64,000 bases of DNA from Taxillus chinensis (GCA_023512835.1 CM042091.1:21283506-21347505), one strand, 5' to 3'. Positions 1 through 11,824 are shown, counted from the stretch's first letter. Notes: generated by a model from the sequence alone, not told the origin. Numbers and translations: made by a program.

Positions 1-121
1 GAATATTTATTATAGATGTGCGTAAAGTCCTATGTGGAAGTAATCCCAACCCTTTGCCCACCGGGTGGGTAAAAGGGGAGTCACGAACCGGTTTCCTCGG
101 GTTGGAAATCCGGGCGTGACA
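1..121 (+). repeat. 3' end of the 5' LTR of element B
   Basis: These bases match the end of the 3' LTR at 27295-27417, including the GTGGGTAAA...GGGGAGTCACGAAC block and the terminal GCGTGACA. A primer-binding site follows after three bases, which fixes 121 as the LTR end. The rest of this LTR is upstream of the window. Confidence 0.88.
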
Positions 122-124
122 ATA

Positions 125-135
125 TGGTATCGAGC
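125..135 (+). other. Primer-binding site of element B (initiator tRNA-Met type)
   Basis: TGGTATCGAGC is the usual plant TGGTATCAGAGC site with one base lost inside the CAG. It starts reverse transcription from the 3' end of tRNA-iMet. The same one-base loss is seen at 43624, while 51357 and 56200 keep the full form. Confidence 0.8.
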
Positions 136-147
136 ATGGTCTAGTTG

Positions 148-2525
148 GGTCACGCCCCCAAATTCCAGGGAACCCGGAACTAGGAACATGACTTCCCCTT
201 GCCCGCACCCGAAAGGTCAAGGGGTTGGTGACTAGCACCAATGGAGACTACACCGCGGGTGCTGTCTCAAATATGTAACCCTGTATAGTCGTACATCAAG
301 GGTAATCCTGTACTTTCCCATATATCATCATGCATACAATGAGTCAAACAGTCATACAGACATCACATCACAAACAGTATGCAAATACAACTGTCCACGG
401 ACCCATGTCTGAGATACAACACATAAAACAATACATCAGAGTAGTGGGCGTCCTCCTGGAAGAAAGTCCTCCACTAGTCTCGGGTCACACCTGAAAAAGG
501 TAAACAACAAGTAGGGGTGAGCGAGAAGCTTAGTAGGTGACTCCAACACTCCACATCATGCAAACTTACAAGTCTATACTACATGCTCTATGTACTCGTG
601 CACTGTGTAGTGTGCACAATCATCAGGACTCAGCCTGCAAACCAACATCAGGACCCAGCCTGCCCACACAGGACAGCTTGTCCACGATCCTCCACGGGAT
701 CCCAGCTCAAGGCACTCAGCCCTAGCTCCACGAGCTCAACGGCTCACTCAGGCCTTAGCCTGTCCCCAGCCACAGCGCAATATGCCTGGCCACAGTCGCC
801 ACACAGGCCTGCCGTCGGCGCATATGCCTTCCCCGGCCATAGTGGCCACACAGGCCTTAGCCTCACGGTGAGAACCCAAACAAGTCACGGAGTCCATGCC
901 CCAATACCTCACACTAACATTCTAACATTAGTATGGCATGTCATTCTAAACATTTCCTTTAGAACTTTAGCCAGTCTTCACAAGTAAATCCTCAATCCTT
1001 GATTTATGAAGGAAGTACCCATAGTAGCTATTTTCTTGAAATCAAAAGTCCCGGCATTGGGTTCCCATATCATAAATAAGATAATCTGATTTTTGGGGAT
1101 TTTTCTGAGATGTCTAACCTCACTTTCCAAAAAGTCACCACTACGAACTTTTGGGTTTTTCCGAGATTTTACACTAAAACCCAATTTTCACATTTTGTAA
1201 GAGTGGGAATTAATTTTTCTAGTATTTTTCTTTGAATCCAAATGGGGGGTATTTCGTTATTTACATTGTATAGGTTACAATGTAAATAGGTCCATCTAGT
1301 CCGGTCTTTGTCCAATGTCCAGTTACTATGCGGGAGAGCTGCGACTCATAGCTCAGAACCTGCGACTCGTAGCTGCGGAATGGCGACTTGTAGCTGCGGA
1401 GTGCGAAACTGCAGCGTGCCTCGAAGACTCGAAACGAGGCTACGACCTTCGACCTACGAGGCAACGAACTTCGACCCTTCGGCTACGAACTACGAACCTT
1501 CGACCCAAAACTTCGGGTCTTCGTCATTTTGACCCAGGAACGCGCCCAGGGTACTGTTCATCGTCGTTTCCGCCTGTTCTTCGTCTGGAACGCGCCCATG
1601 GTACTGTTCATCATCGTTTTCACCTGTTTTCCGTCTGAAACGCGCCCAGAAACTCCCAGACGCTCACTAACACCCCTATTTCGCAACAAACTACAATATC
1701 TACCTTAAAATGCGTCCAGAACTCCTCTAAATCGCGTAAAAACAACAGAAACACGTATAAAATTTTAGATTTCCAGAAATCTAGATTTAAACCCAGATTT
1801 CCATGGTTGACTTATCAACCCTCATGAAAAACACAGTTAATCAACCCCAAAATCACAGAAACATATATCCACAATGATATAAAACAGTTCTTAACCACCG
1901 ATCTTATGCTAAACCATTAGATTTAACCCAAAATTGGATTTCTCCAAATTCTAGGGTTCATGCTCAATTTCATAAATCATGATAAATTCGTGCAGATCCA
2001 AAACAAGAGAGAGATAAGAAGTTCAAGGACACCTACTTGAAGTGAATCTTTGAGCTCCACGAACCCAAATCGACCCAAATCGCCAAGGCCTCCAAGCTCT
2101 CTCAAGCTCTCTCTCTCAGACGCACAAACATGATAACGTAAAATGAAATCTCTTTCTTTTCCTACTATTTATATTTCTACCAGTCAACTGACCTACTCAA
2201 CCATTGACCCAGTCAATAATTGACCTCCCAACACAAAAATTGACCTCCAAGGCCCCGAACTCCAAATTGAGTCAAACTACAGTCAAAACGCTCAAAATGA
2301 CGAGCACAACACTAGACTGGTATTATCACACGCAAATGACCGCCCAAATGCAAAGTCAACCAATAAACCCCGAGAAAGTCAACAATTGGGTCAAATAGGG
2401 CCCCGACTCGAAATCGGGCCTAAGTACAGTCAAAATGCTCACATCGAGGGCTACACTACCATCCAGATAGTTACATTCCCATAGAATGACTATCTCTCAA
2501 GACTGCCCAAATACAAATCTTTACA
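148..2525 (-). repeat. 3' LTR of element A
   Basis: The reverse complement starts TGTAAAGATTTG next to the PPT and ends near GGGGGCGTGAC(C). Both ends align with the D LTRs (41386-43620, 49109-51353), but the middle differs. About 1309-1530 carries CGACTCGTAGCT and CTACGA/CTTCGA repeats, where D has AGTGTTTCCGGG repeats. A TATAAATA box lies at 2166-2173 (- strand), upstream of a CT/GA-rich 5' leader. The copy is about 2.4 kb. Confidence 0.85.
1259..1287. repeat. Conserved hairpin in the A LTR
   Basis: ATTTACATTGTA (1259-1270) and its exact reverse complement TACAATGTAAAT (1276-1287) are separated by 5 bases. The same arms occur in the D LTRs with a 29-base loop (42469-42523, 50200-50254), at the border between the conserved LTR 3' part and the variable middle. 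Confidence 0.8.
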
Positions 2526-2538
2526 TCCTCCCCACCTT
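2526..2538 (-). other. Polypurine tract of element A
   Basis: On the - strand the sequence reads AAGGTGGGGAGGA directly before the LTR start, as at 49096-49108 in D. It primes plus-strand synthesis. Confidence 0.85.
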
Positions 2539-2823
2539 AGGACTTTTCGTTCTCAAAAATAAAACACATGTCTAAAAGACATAGCAAAATCCATGCTCAA
2601 GCACCGCACAACAATAAGACACAAAATATGATCATCAACCACACTTGTGCAAGGCAATGCACAACAAGCCAAACAGAACCCGCATTGGGCACGAGATCCA
2701 ACAATTAACAAGCTACACAATATCTCAAGCATCACCACAACCAACTGTAAAACAACTACAGAAAACATAACTCATACCTCAGGGAATGTCCTCACATCCT
2801 CCCCACCTCAGGGCTGATCGTCT
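2539..2823 (-). other. 3' untranslated part of element A
   Basis: There is no coding signal. The stretch aligns with 48850-49095 of D, including the GAGAACGAAAAGTCC block beside the PPT. Confidence 0.6.
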
Positions 2824-4420
2824 TTGAACAACTCAAGATAAAGAATCCGCATCTGGCTCTCTTTCTCCCAAGTCTATTCCTCCATGCCTCGATGTCGCCA
2901 TAACACCCGGACCAGTGGGATTGTCTTGCCTCGCAAGACCTGCTCCCGCCGGTCCAAAATTTGTGCCGGCATCTCAACAACGGCACCATCATCAGCCAAG
3001 TCTATCTCGTAATAGTCCAACACATGAGAAGGATTTGGGTGATACCGTCTCAACTGAGACACATGAAACACATCATGTACTTGCACCAACTCTGGTGGCA
3101 AAGCTAATTGGTAAGCCACTGCGCCCACGGTGGCAACAATCTCAAATGGCCCCACAAAACGAGGGGAGAGTTTGGATCCACGTCCAAACCTCCGATGCCC
3201 TCGACGTGGTGAAACCCGCAAAAATACCCGGTCACCCACCTCAAATTGCAAAGGTCGATGCCTCTGGTCCGCATCGGACTTCTGCCTACTCTGCGCTGTT
3301 GAATCAGCTGCACTATCTCTGTGGTCTCTCGAACCATATCGGGACTGAGAACTGCTGTCTCTCCCGTCTGTGCCCAACACAAGGGTGATTTACAAGGCCG
3401 CCCATACAGCGCCTCATACGGAGCCATCTCAATCATGGTCTGATAACTGTTGTTGTAAGAGAACTCCACCAAAGGAAGGTGAGTCTCCCAATAACCTCCA
3501 AAATCTAGGACACAGGCACGCAACATATCCTCGAGCGTCTGAATCGTCCGCTCCGATTGACCGTCTGTCTGTGGATGAAAAGCGGTACTCAGGTTCATCC
3601 TGGTACCCAAAGCTCGCTGCAACTGTGTCCAAAACTGATATGTAAACCTCGCATCCCAATCAGATATAATAGACAATGGGACTCCATGCAACCGCATAAT
3701 AACATCAATATACCTCTGTCCCAAGGACCTCACTAGGTCTGTCTCTCGAATTGGAATAAAATGCGCCGATTTGGTCAACCGGTCGACAACTACCCATATC
3801 GTGTCGTGTCCCCTGGAACGAGGAAGTCAGTGACAAAATCCATGGTCACATGGTCCCATTTCCACTCTGGCACTGGCAATGACTGCAACTCACCAGCTGA
3901 TCTCAGGTGCTCTGCCTTGACCTATTGATTGGTCAAACACATCCTCACAAAATTAGCAACGGCCTTCTTCAGGCCTGGCCACCAAAACTGCCTCCTCACG
4001 GCATGGTACATCTTGGTCCCACTAGGATGTACAGCTAACCTCGACTGGTGAAATTCCCGAAGAACCTCCTCCTGAAGAGAAGTGGGAACTATCAATCTAC
4101 TTCTATACCGCAGCACATGCTCTGCATCCTTAGTCCAATCAGAAGGTGCCTGCCCAGTCTGAATCCGGTTGCGGATAACCTCACAATCAACGTGCCCCAG
4201 CTGATCCTCTATGATCCTATCCTGTATCTCTGGGACTGCTACAACAACACTGAGGGTCCCCCGCCCCTCACTGGTCACCATCTGCAACCTCATCGCTGCC
4301 AACTGTCCCATCATTTCCCATTCCTTAATGGCACAATGGGCAACCACAGCCCTGCTCTTCCTACTCAGCGTATCTGCCACCACATTACCCTTGCCAGGGG
4401 TATACAACATATCAAACTGA
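2824..4420 (-). pseudogene. Element A integrase with chromodomain-like C terminus (broken)
   Basis: The integrase would insert the cDNA copy into chromosomes. From the N terminus I see the H2C2 zinc-binding part (HPSGTKMYHAVRRQFWWPG ... C), then a DDE core containing DLVRSLGQRYIDV and SIISDWDARF, and HPQTDGQSERTIQTLED with the conserved Glu region. The C-terminal part has [37 protein letters not shown] and VLWRHRGMEE, as in Del/Tekay chromoviruses, whose chromodomain lacks the usual aromatic cage. The reading frame is split into several segments (for example a break near 3830-3920), so no product is expected. It aligns with 47261-48850 in D. Confidence 0.82.
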
Positions 4421-5740
4421 AACTGCTGTAGGTACTCCACCCACCTCCTCTGCCTAAGGTTCAGGTCTCTTTGAGAAAAAGATGTACTGCAAGCTCTTGT
4501 TGTCTGTATACACCACAAATTTCTCCCCAAGGAGATAATGTTGCCAGCTCTTTAGAGCAAAAATCTCTGCAGCCAACTCCAAATTATGTGTGGGATAGTT
4601 CTGCTCATGTGGTCTCAACTGCCTAGACCCATAAACAATCACCTGCCGAGTCTACATTAGCACACAACCAAGCCCCACCCTAGAGGCATCACAATACACC
4701 TCAAAAGGCACACCCTCCTGTGGAAGAATCAGGATAGGTGCTGAAGTTAATCGTGCCTTCAGCTCAATGAAAGCACTCTCACATGCATCAGACCAAACAA
4801 AAGGAGCTGCCAACCTGGAAAAATCCTCCACGAACCTCCGATAGTAGCCTGCCAAACCAAGGAAGCTACGAAGATACCATGACATGACTGCCTCAATCTT
4901 CTCAGAATCCACTGTGATACCCTCCGAAGATACCACATGCCCCAAGAAGTGCACCTGTTGCAACCAGAAGTCACATTTTGTGAATTTCGCATACAACCGG
5001 TGCTCCCGCAAGGTCTGCAACACAACTTGCAAATGCTCCTCATGCTCCCTCTTGGTCGCTGAATAGACCAAAATATCGTCGATGAATACCACAACGAACA
5101 TATCTAAATATGGAGCAAACACATGGTTCATTAATCCCATAAACACTGCTGGAGCATTCGTGAGCCCAAATGGCATCACAAGCCACTCATAATGCCCATA
5201 ACGATAACTGAACGCGGTCTTAGGGATATTTGCCTCCCTAACCCTCAACTGATGGTATCCAGATCTCAAGTCTATCTTGGAAAACCACCTTGCACCGCGA
5301 AACTGATCAAACAGGTCATCGATCCTCGGCAATGGATACCTGTTCTTCACAATCACCTGGTTCAGCTTCCGCTAGTCTATACACAGCCGAAGTGAACCAT
5401 CTGCCTTCTTAGCAAACAACACTGGAGCATCCCACGGTGAGCTACTCCGCCTGATAAAGCCTCGTGCCAGTAGATCATTTACCTGCCTCTTGAGCTCTCT
5501 AAGCTCTGTCGGTGCCATCCTGTAGGCCGCTAACCTGATCGGTGTTGTCCCTGGCAATAACTCGATCGAAAAGTCTACCTCCCTCATGGGTGGCAAACTG
5601 ATCAAGTCCTCGGGAAACACATCTGGGAACTGATCTATAATGGGTGGCAAAATAGCCTTCCCCTCTCTTGTCCTGTCAACCAATGTCAAGCTAGCTAACT
5701 GGTGGGTCACATCACCCCACCCATGCCTCAATAGTCCCAA
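4421..5740 (-). pseudogene. Element A reverse transcriptase and RNase H (broken)
   Basis: RT and RNase H copy the element RNA into DNA. RT motifs in order are [59 protein letters not shown] and the catalytic [10 protein letters not shown] box. RNase H follows with [16 protein letters not shown] and [20 protein letters not shown]. Two in-frame stops are visible. One follows LRLCID where a Tyr codon is usual. The other follows GCVLM, where D has CGG and a CAG-to-TAG change is the simplest source. Similarity to D and B places it in the Del/Tekay lineage. Confidence 0.84.
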
Positions 5741-6157
5741 CCTGCATGCCTCCTCAGTCTACTCACCCACAAAGACACCCCGCGTGCCCTCTGGCGTGAG
5801 GAATGTCATACGCCGTCGAAAATAATCAATCTTGGCCTCTATAGAGACTAAACAATCCATACCCAGGAGGACATCAAAATCATCTAACTCCATGATATAC
5901 AAATCACAGAACAGGTTAACACCCCCAAGTGTTACCTGACAAGCGCGGCTGATACTCTCAAGTATCACAAGTCCACCCAATGGTGAAGCAACCACTAGAG
6001 ATTGACTAAATGTCTCCTGGTCTAACTTTAACCCAACCACCGTAGCATACGAAATAAAATAATGGGTAGAACCAGTATCAATCAAAACTAAACAGATAGT
6101 ATGAGAAATGATAATGGTACCTCTCACCACTAAAGGTCCTGCTCTTGCCTCGTCCAT
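5741..6157 (-). pseudogene. Element A aspartic protease (broken)
   Basis: This is the retropepsin that would cut the Gag-Pol precursor. The catalytic triad reads DTGSTHYF and is intact, followed by the conserved hydrophobic-Gly motif DVLLGMDCLVS. Between them are LYIMELDDF and other residues shared with D. A stop after FVGE (usual Trp codon) separates it from RT. The upstream frame joining it to gag is also broken. Confidence 0.8.
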
Positions 6158-6399
6158 TGGTGGAACCTCTGCCTCTTTACTGGTAAGGGCAAAAGTCCTC
6201 CCTCGTGGCTCACTACCATTAGCCTAGCCCATTGGGGCCTTGCCCCGCTGATCAACATGACCCTGTGCCTCCCGCTGAGGCTGTTGCACCGCAGGTCGCA
6301 TCTGCGTGCTCTGTGCCGGCGGCACTGACCTCTGAGACGGAGCCCCACTCCTCTGTCCCTAATCTCTCGGACGAGTGCTTACATTGTTGGTCGAGCTAA

Positions 6400-7517
6400 G
6401 GGTAACACATTCCCTAGCTTCCATGTCCCACCTTCCCGCATCGGAAGCAAGTCATCCTTTTCCTCGGGCAGTCTCTTGATACATGCCCAATCAAAACACA
6501 ACTGCAACAGGCCCCTGGCCTCCTGCTGGCTGAACTCTCACGGGGTCCCACCACCTGGCTGGAAACCCTCTGCAACTGCCTCCTCTCAGGCTGAGCAGCA
6601 CTGCTCTCCCCACTCTGTCTCTTCTTGCCCGGACCTGCCGAACCGCCCCGCCTCTGGGCTCTCACCTGATCCTGACCTCGCTCAATAATGAGCGCCTTGT
6701 CGACCGCCTCGCAGTAGCTGGTCAACTGCATCGGTTCCAGCTGTCTTTTTAGAGATGGCCTCAAGCCTTGAATAAAATCCTGCGTCTTACGAGCTTCCTT
6801 TTCCCAAGCCTCAAGAGCAAACCGCCCTAAATCTGTGAAGGCTTGCACATACTCACCCACCGTCTGGCCACCCTGCTAAAGCTCATAATACTCTCTCCGT
6901 TGGGCATACTGTACCGAGCTAGGAAAATACTCCCCAAAGAAGCGCTCAACAAACTCTCTCTAACTCATTTGACTGCCATGGATAACTCTAGTGGATTCCT
7001 ACCACCTGCATGGGATACCCAACAGATAGTGCATCGCCACGCGCACTCTCTCCTCATCTAGCACCCCGATCATATCAAAGATATCCTCTGTCCACCTAAT
7101 TCAGTCCGTGGCTACCTCTGGCCGTGAACTATCCTCAAAAGTCCTGGGTGCGTGTTTGAAAAACTGTGCAGCCCAGTCCATCCCTCGTCGTGCTGGCTCT
7201 GCCACGACCTCTTGCTGGTGCACATCCTACACCACTCTTGCCTCCTGCTACTGAGGCAGTGGTGGCTGCTGAGGCTGTGGTGGCTACTGAGGCTGCTGCT
7301 GCCTTTTCAGCTCATCCACCTCTCTAGCCATATCCCTCATCGAGCCCTGCATACCCTGCATGGCCTCTTGCAATTAAATCAGCACCTGCGTCAAATCAGG
7401 TCGCACAACAGGAGCTGACGACCTCTGTTGTGGGCTCTGCTGCCCCTGGTGCCCCGACTCTATCGTGGGCTCCTCTGCCGGACCCTGGCCTCGGACAACC
7501 CTCCTCGGTGGTGCCGT
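6400..7517 (-). pseudogene. Element A Gag capsid protein (broken)
   Basis: Gag forms the cytoplasmic particle that packages element RNA. The capsid part is recognisable from GEYVQAFTDLGRFALEAWEK and FIQGLRPSLKRQLEPMQLT, and two zinc knuckles follow near 6430-6510 (CCSCVLIGHVSRDC and CFRCGKVGHGS). By comparison with D the start codon would be at 7515-7517, but it reads ACG. A stretch rich in CTGAGG/CTG repeats near 7230-7310 encodes the linker. Several frameshifts interrupt it. Confidence 0.78.
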
Positions 7518-7858
7518 CACATTGGCCACAACAACAAACAATCAAACGATCAATACTAGCACTGCTAGCATAAACAACCTTCAAAGGCACAACCGACTTG
7601 TAGGTTCTCACCACACGACCCGTAGGTCCATACTATGCATATAGCATCGTGTCCTCCATCAGGGTACACCACACGACCCGTAGGTCCACAACCATGCATA
7701 TAGCATCGTGTCACCCCTCAGGGCACACAAAATGAAGTCCTGGCTCTCACGGCCACGTGCCATTTAGGCACCAAATGCAATCACATCACACACAAAAACA
7801 ATCTATATACACACAATCATACCACTAGAGATTCATCCATCCCCATATATGCTCCTAG
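7518..7858 (-). other. Leader of element A, truncated at a deletion junction
   Basis: This non-coding leader aligns with the D leader (51500-51800). A 60-70 base unit containing ACGACCCGTAGGTCCA and TATAGCATCGTGTC is present twice (7612-7650 and 7671-7712). Similarity to D ends at GCTCCTAG (7858), about 150 bases short of the expected LTR border. Confidence 0.7.
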
Positions 7859-8307
7859 CTGAGAGGGTAGCGATACTGCGTTTGAGGACTTATGCTGAGG
7901 TTGTTGAGACAGCCCGTATAGCTGAGAGGGAGCTTGATGATGGGAGGCAGGTCCATTAGGGTCAACAGTTACAGGGAGGGTCTGACCGCGATTTAGGATC
8001 CAAGAGGCCCAAGATCGAGGAGGGAGGTAGTAGTTCCTTCCGCAACAGGAGTCAACCCTCAGTGAACCCAGGGAGGTTCACCTTTGGCGGTAGTAGGCAG
8101 GATGGTTCAGCAGGGGGTCTTCCTAGGGGTTGTTATTGCTGTAGGGAGCAAGGCCACTTCAGGAGGGAGTGCCCCAAGAAGGACTATCGATGCAAGAGCT
8201 GTAGACGAGAGGGCCATTTGAGCCAAGTTTGCAGGAGCAACAACAAGGGAGTAGGAGGCATGGCATCCAGCATGAGGAGTGATGCCAGTTTTCGTGCACT
8301 AGCATAA
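7859..8307 (+). pseudogene. Element B Gag, C-terminal part only
   Basis: The segment begins in mid-capsid with VAILRLRTYAEVVETARIAE, then a basic linker (KRPKIEEGGSSSFRNRSQP), then two CCHC zinc knuckles: CYCCREQGHFRREC and CKSCRREGHLSQVC. These knuckles bind element RNA. There is one in-frame stop in the linker (near 7960). The N-terminal half was lost together with the 5' LTR of A in a deletion at 7858/7859. What remains is therefore non-functional. Confidence 0.8.
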
Positions 8308-8535
8308 AGACCAGCTCGTCAGTGTTAGGCTAGTCAGGTAGGATCCAGTTAGACCCGACCTCAGGGGAGGCCGAAGCGGCAGTAGACTGAAGTTGGAGAC
8401 AGCCATGGCAGGAACCGTCCAGTAGGTGAGCTGACCCGTGGCACGGGCCAAGGGAGGGTGTTTGCGCTGAATGCGACACCCTAGGAGGAGGCTGAGCTAC
8501 CACCTTCACCGTCGGAGGGTGGGGCAGGACCTTCA
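8308..8535 (+). other. Gag-protease linker of element B
   Basis: This is a degenerate linker rich in Arg and Gly codons with several stops. No independent feature is visible. Confidence 0.5.
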
Positions 8536-8964
8536 GTGGTTAGAGGTACCCTTTTGATCTCTCGTACGCTTGCTTATGTTCTTTTCGATACGGGTGTATC
8601 ACGTTCTTTTGTTGCTGAGCTTGTAATTGGTGGCTTGGGATTAGTATGTGTTGAGGTAGAGAGACCCCTAGTTGTGGAGTCTCCGGTGGGAGGTATGATT
8701 GAGGTGCGGCGCGTGTGCTGTGACTGTGTGTTAACCATAGGAGATATGGAGCTTAGCTTCAATTTATATGTGATGCCATTGAGGACGTTTGACTTGATCT
8801 TGGGTATAGATTGGGTTATGGCTTTCCAGGCCAAGATAGATTGTTATTGGCACCGTGTATCATTCGTGTCAGCACACTGTAGGGGGAGTGGGATTGTGAG
8901 GCGAGTCGGGCTGGACCAGTGTTGGACCAGTGGGGTGCCATTACCTATAGGTTGGCAGCCCTAA
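8536..8964 (+). pseudogene. Element B aspartic protease
   Basis: Retropepsin domain with an intact catalytic motif (LFDTGVSRSFV) and the downstream motif LRTFDLILGIDWVMAF. Residues between them (CVEVERPLVVESPVGG) are typical of Del/Tekay elements. The frame runs to a stop at 8964, where a frameshift separates it from RT, whose first residues overlap in another frame from 8919. N (57400-57650) carries a much more degraded relative of this segment. Confidence 0.8.
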
Positions 8965-8969
8965 CTTTT

Positions 8970-10300
8970 GTTGAGGAAGGAAAGATGGGAAAAAGGGTGT
9001 GGCTAGCAGTTGTTAACCAATTTCAGGATGTTTTTCTTAAAGAGTTAAGGAGTTTACCACTTAAGAGGAGTGTGGAGTTCACTATTGAGTTGGTACCGGG
9101 GACGGGTCCAATCTCCCAAGTCGCTTATCATATGGGACCAACTGAGTTGAGGGAGCTTCAAAGGAAGATAGAGGAGTTGGTGAACCAGGGGTATATTAGG
9201 CCGAGTACCTCACTTTGGGTGCTCCAGTGCTCTTTGCAAAGAAGACAGATGGTATGCTTCGTCTTTGCATTGACTATAGGAAGCTGAACTTGGTAACTGT
9301 GAAGAACAAGTATCCATTGCCTCAGATAGATGACTTATTTGACCAGTTGAGTGGGGCCCAGTGGTTTTCCAAGATAGATTTGCGGTCGTGGTACCACCAG
9401 TTAAGGGTTAGGGAGGAGGACATCCCTAAGACTGCTTTTCGCTAGGTATAGGCATTATGAGTGGGTGGTGATGCCTTTCAGGCTTACTAATGCACCCGCA
9501 GTGTTCATGCATTTGATGAACCAGGTCTTTGCTCCATACTTGAATTCTTTTGTGGTAGTGTTTATAGATGATATTTTGGTGTATTCCAAGACGGAGAGGG
9601 AGCATGTGGAGCATTTGGCAATAGTGTTGCAAACCTTGAGGGACCAGCAATTGTTTGCTAAGTTTAGCAAATGTGAGTTTTGGATACAAGAGGTTCATTT
9701 TCTTGGCCACGTCGTGTCAGCTAAGGGGGTTAGAGTAGACCCATCCAAGATTGAGGTTGTATCATTGTGGGAGAGGCCAACCAATGTTTTCGAGATTCGT
9801 AGCTTCCTTGGCTTGGCGGGGTATTATCGACGTTTTGTAGAGGGGTTCTCCCGTTTGGCAGCTCCTATGATGGCGTTGGCCAGGAAGGGGGTGAAGTTTG
9901 AGTGGACTAACAAGTGTCAGTAGGCGTTTGAGGCTCTCAAAACCCGTTTGACCACTGCACCAGTGTTAAGGTTACCAAGGGAGGACGTCCCATATGAGGT
10001 GTATTGTGATGGATCCAGGATTAGTTTGGGGTGTTTGCTTATGCAATTGAAACCTCATGAGCAAAATTACCCTACTCACGATATTGAGTTGGTGGCTGTC
10101 ATCTTTGCCTTGAAGAGTTGGCAGCATTATCTCTTGGGGGAAAAGTTTGTGGTGTTCTCAGATCACAAGAGCCTTCAGTACATTTTTACTTAGAAGGACT
10201 TGAATTTGAGGCAGAGGAGATGGGTGGAGTATTTACAGACCTTTGACTTTACTCTTGCCTATACCCCGGGCAAGGGCAATGTTGTGGCTGACGCGTTGAG
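8970..10300 (+). pseudogene. Element B reverse transcriptase and RNase H (broken)
   Basis: RT motifs in order: [70 protein letters not shown] and the active site [11 protein letters not shown]. RNase H has [16 protein letters not shown] and [20 protein letters not shown]. Frames shift near 9210 and 9450. TAG stops at 9920-9922 and 10191-10193 follow NKCQ and FT, positions where a CAG codon fits. They look like C-to-T changes in CAG. Lineage: Del/Tekay chromovirus. Confidence 0.83.
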
Positions 10301-11824
10301 CAGGAAAGGAAAGGCTGAGGTGGCAGTGAGAGAGTGGAAGCTGATGGAGCAGTTGGCGATGTTGCAGTTGCAGCCTATTGCTTGTTATGGTAGGACAGTC
10401 CTGAGTCCTATTGTTGTTGTGCCTGAGCTGTACCAGCGAGTCCGGGAGGGACAATTGGGGGATATTGAGTGTGAGGTTCTCCGTGCCCGTATTGAGGTTG
10501 GTGAGCTATCTGAGGATTGGACAGAGGGTCTTGAGCATGGGTTGTCTTTCCAGGGGCGGCTCGTAGTGGCTTCTTCTCTCAGAGATGAGGTGATGCGGGA
10601 TTTCCATCCGTCTAGAGTTGCTATGCATCCAGGGGGTACGAAGATGTACCATGCACTTCGGGGGCATTTTTGGTGGCTTGGGATGAAACGTGATGTGGCA
10701 GCATTTGTTGCAAGGTGCCTTACTTGTCAACAAGTGAAAGCGGAGCATCAGCGATCGGCAGGTATGTTATAACCGTTGCCAATATCTGAGTGGAAGTGGG
10801 ACCATATAGCGATGGACTTTGTGACTGGTCTTCCACCCACCATTGGGAGGAAAGACATGACATGGGTGATTGTGGATCGGCTAACCAAGTCAGCCCATTT
10901 TCTTACCGTTCGAGAGCGGAATTCCATCGGGACGTTGAGCCAGTTATATGTGAATGAGATTGTGCGATTATATTGAGTGCCATCGTCGATTGTGTCCGAC
11001 AGAGATTCGAGGTTCACTTCTCATTTTTGGGCAGGCTTGCAGGAGGCTATGGGGACAAAGCTTAACTTGAGCACAACCTTTCACTCTGAGACTGACGGTC
11101 AGACTGAGAGGACGAATTAGACATTGGAGGACATGTTGAGGGCCCGTGTGTTAGATTTTGGGGGTTCGTGGGCAACTCACCTTCCATTGGTGGAGTTTGC
11201 CTACAACAACAGTTATCAGGCATCCATTGGGATGACTCCTTTTGAGGCGTTGTATGGAAGACCGTGCTGATCACCTTTATGTTGGTTCAGGAGGCGACGG
11301 AGAAGGTCAAGTTGATTCGTCAGTGCTTGTTGTCAGCTCAGAGTCGACAGAAATCTCATGCAGATCAGCGGCAGTGACCATTGGAGTTTTCTGTGGGAGA
11401 TCATGTGTTTCTCCGTGTTTCTCCACGTTGTGGACATCGGCGATTTGGGAGAGGTTCCAAGCTATCTCCATGGTTTATTGGTCCTTTTGAGGTTATGGAT
11501 CGTGTGGGGCCAGTGGCCTACCGTTTAGCGTTCCCACCGTGGTTGAGTTGGGTACACAATGTGTTCCATGTGTCCTAGTTGAGGAAGTATCATCCTGACC
11601 CAACTCATGTGATTGATTGGGGAACATTGGATATTGAGGATGATATGTCCGTTCTTGAGGCCCCTATCCGTATCCTAGATCGGCGGGAGAAGCTTTTGCG
11701 TGGTTGTGCTATTCCTTTGGTTCGCGTGCTGTGGCAGCACCGTGGCATTGAGGAGGAGACATGGGAATGTGAGTCCATGATGCGTGAGCAACACCCAGAG
11801 CTGTTCGAGGACGAACAATCTTAA
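10301..11824 (+). pseudogene. Element B integrase with chromodomain-like C terminus (broken)
   Basis: The order is H2C2 zinc finger (HPGGTKMYHALRGHFWWLG, CLTCQQVKAEH), DDE core (MDFVTGLPP, DRLTKSAHFL, then SDRDSRF and TDGQTER in another frame) and C terminus ([55 protein letters not shown]). In-frame stops occur after AGML, after RLY, near 11118 and after NVFHVS. Most replace a Gln codon. The final MREQHPELFEDEQS block is repeated in degenerate form in N at 60419-60484. Confidence 0.82.

Larger units (their letters stand above)
148..7858 (-). mobile_element. Element A: Del/Tekay-like Ty3/Gypsy retrotransposon, 5' truncated
   Basis: A reads on the - strand with gag (6400-7517), protease, RT-RNase H, integrase, PPT and 3' LTR (148-2525) in the normal order. 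It belongs to the same family as D, since the coding parts and both LTR ends align. Its 5' LTR and primer site are missing: similarity to the D leader stops at about 7858, where B gag resumes in mid-domain. Stops and frameshifts occur throughout, so it is dead. The LTR terminal base is changed (GGTCACG instead of TGTCACG). Confidence 0.85.

Noticed and set aside
583..987. 134-codon open frame on the + strand in the A LTR
   Set aside because: It lies inside an LTR that aligns with the D LTRs and shows no protein-like composition. The frame is not kept in D.
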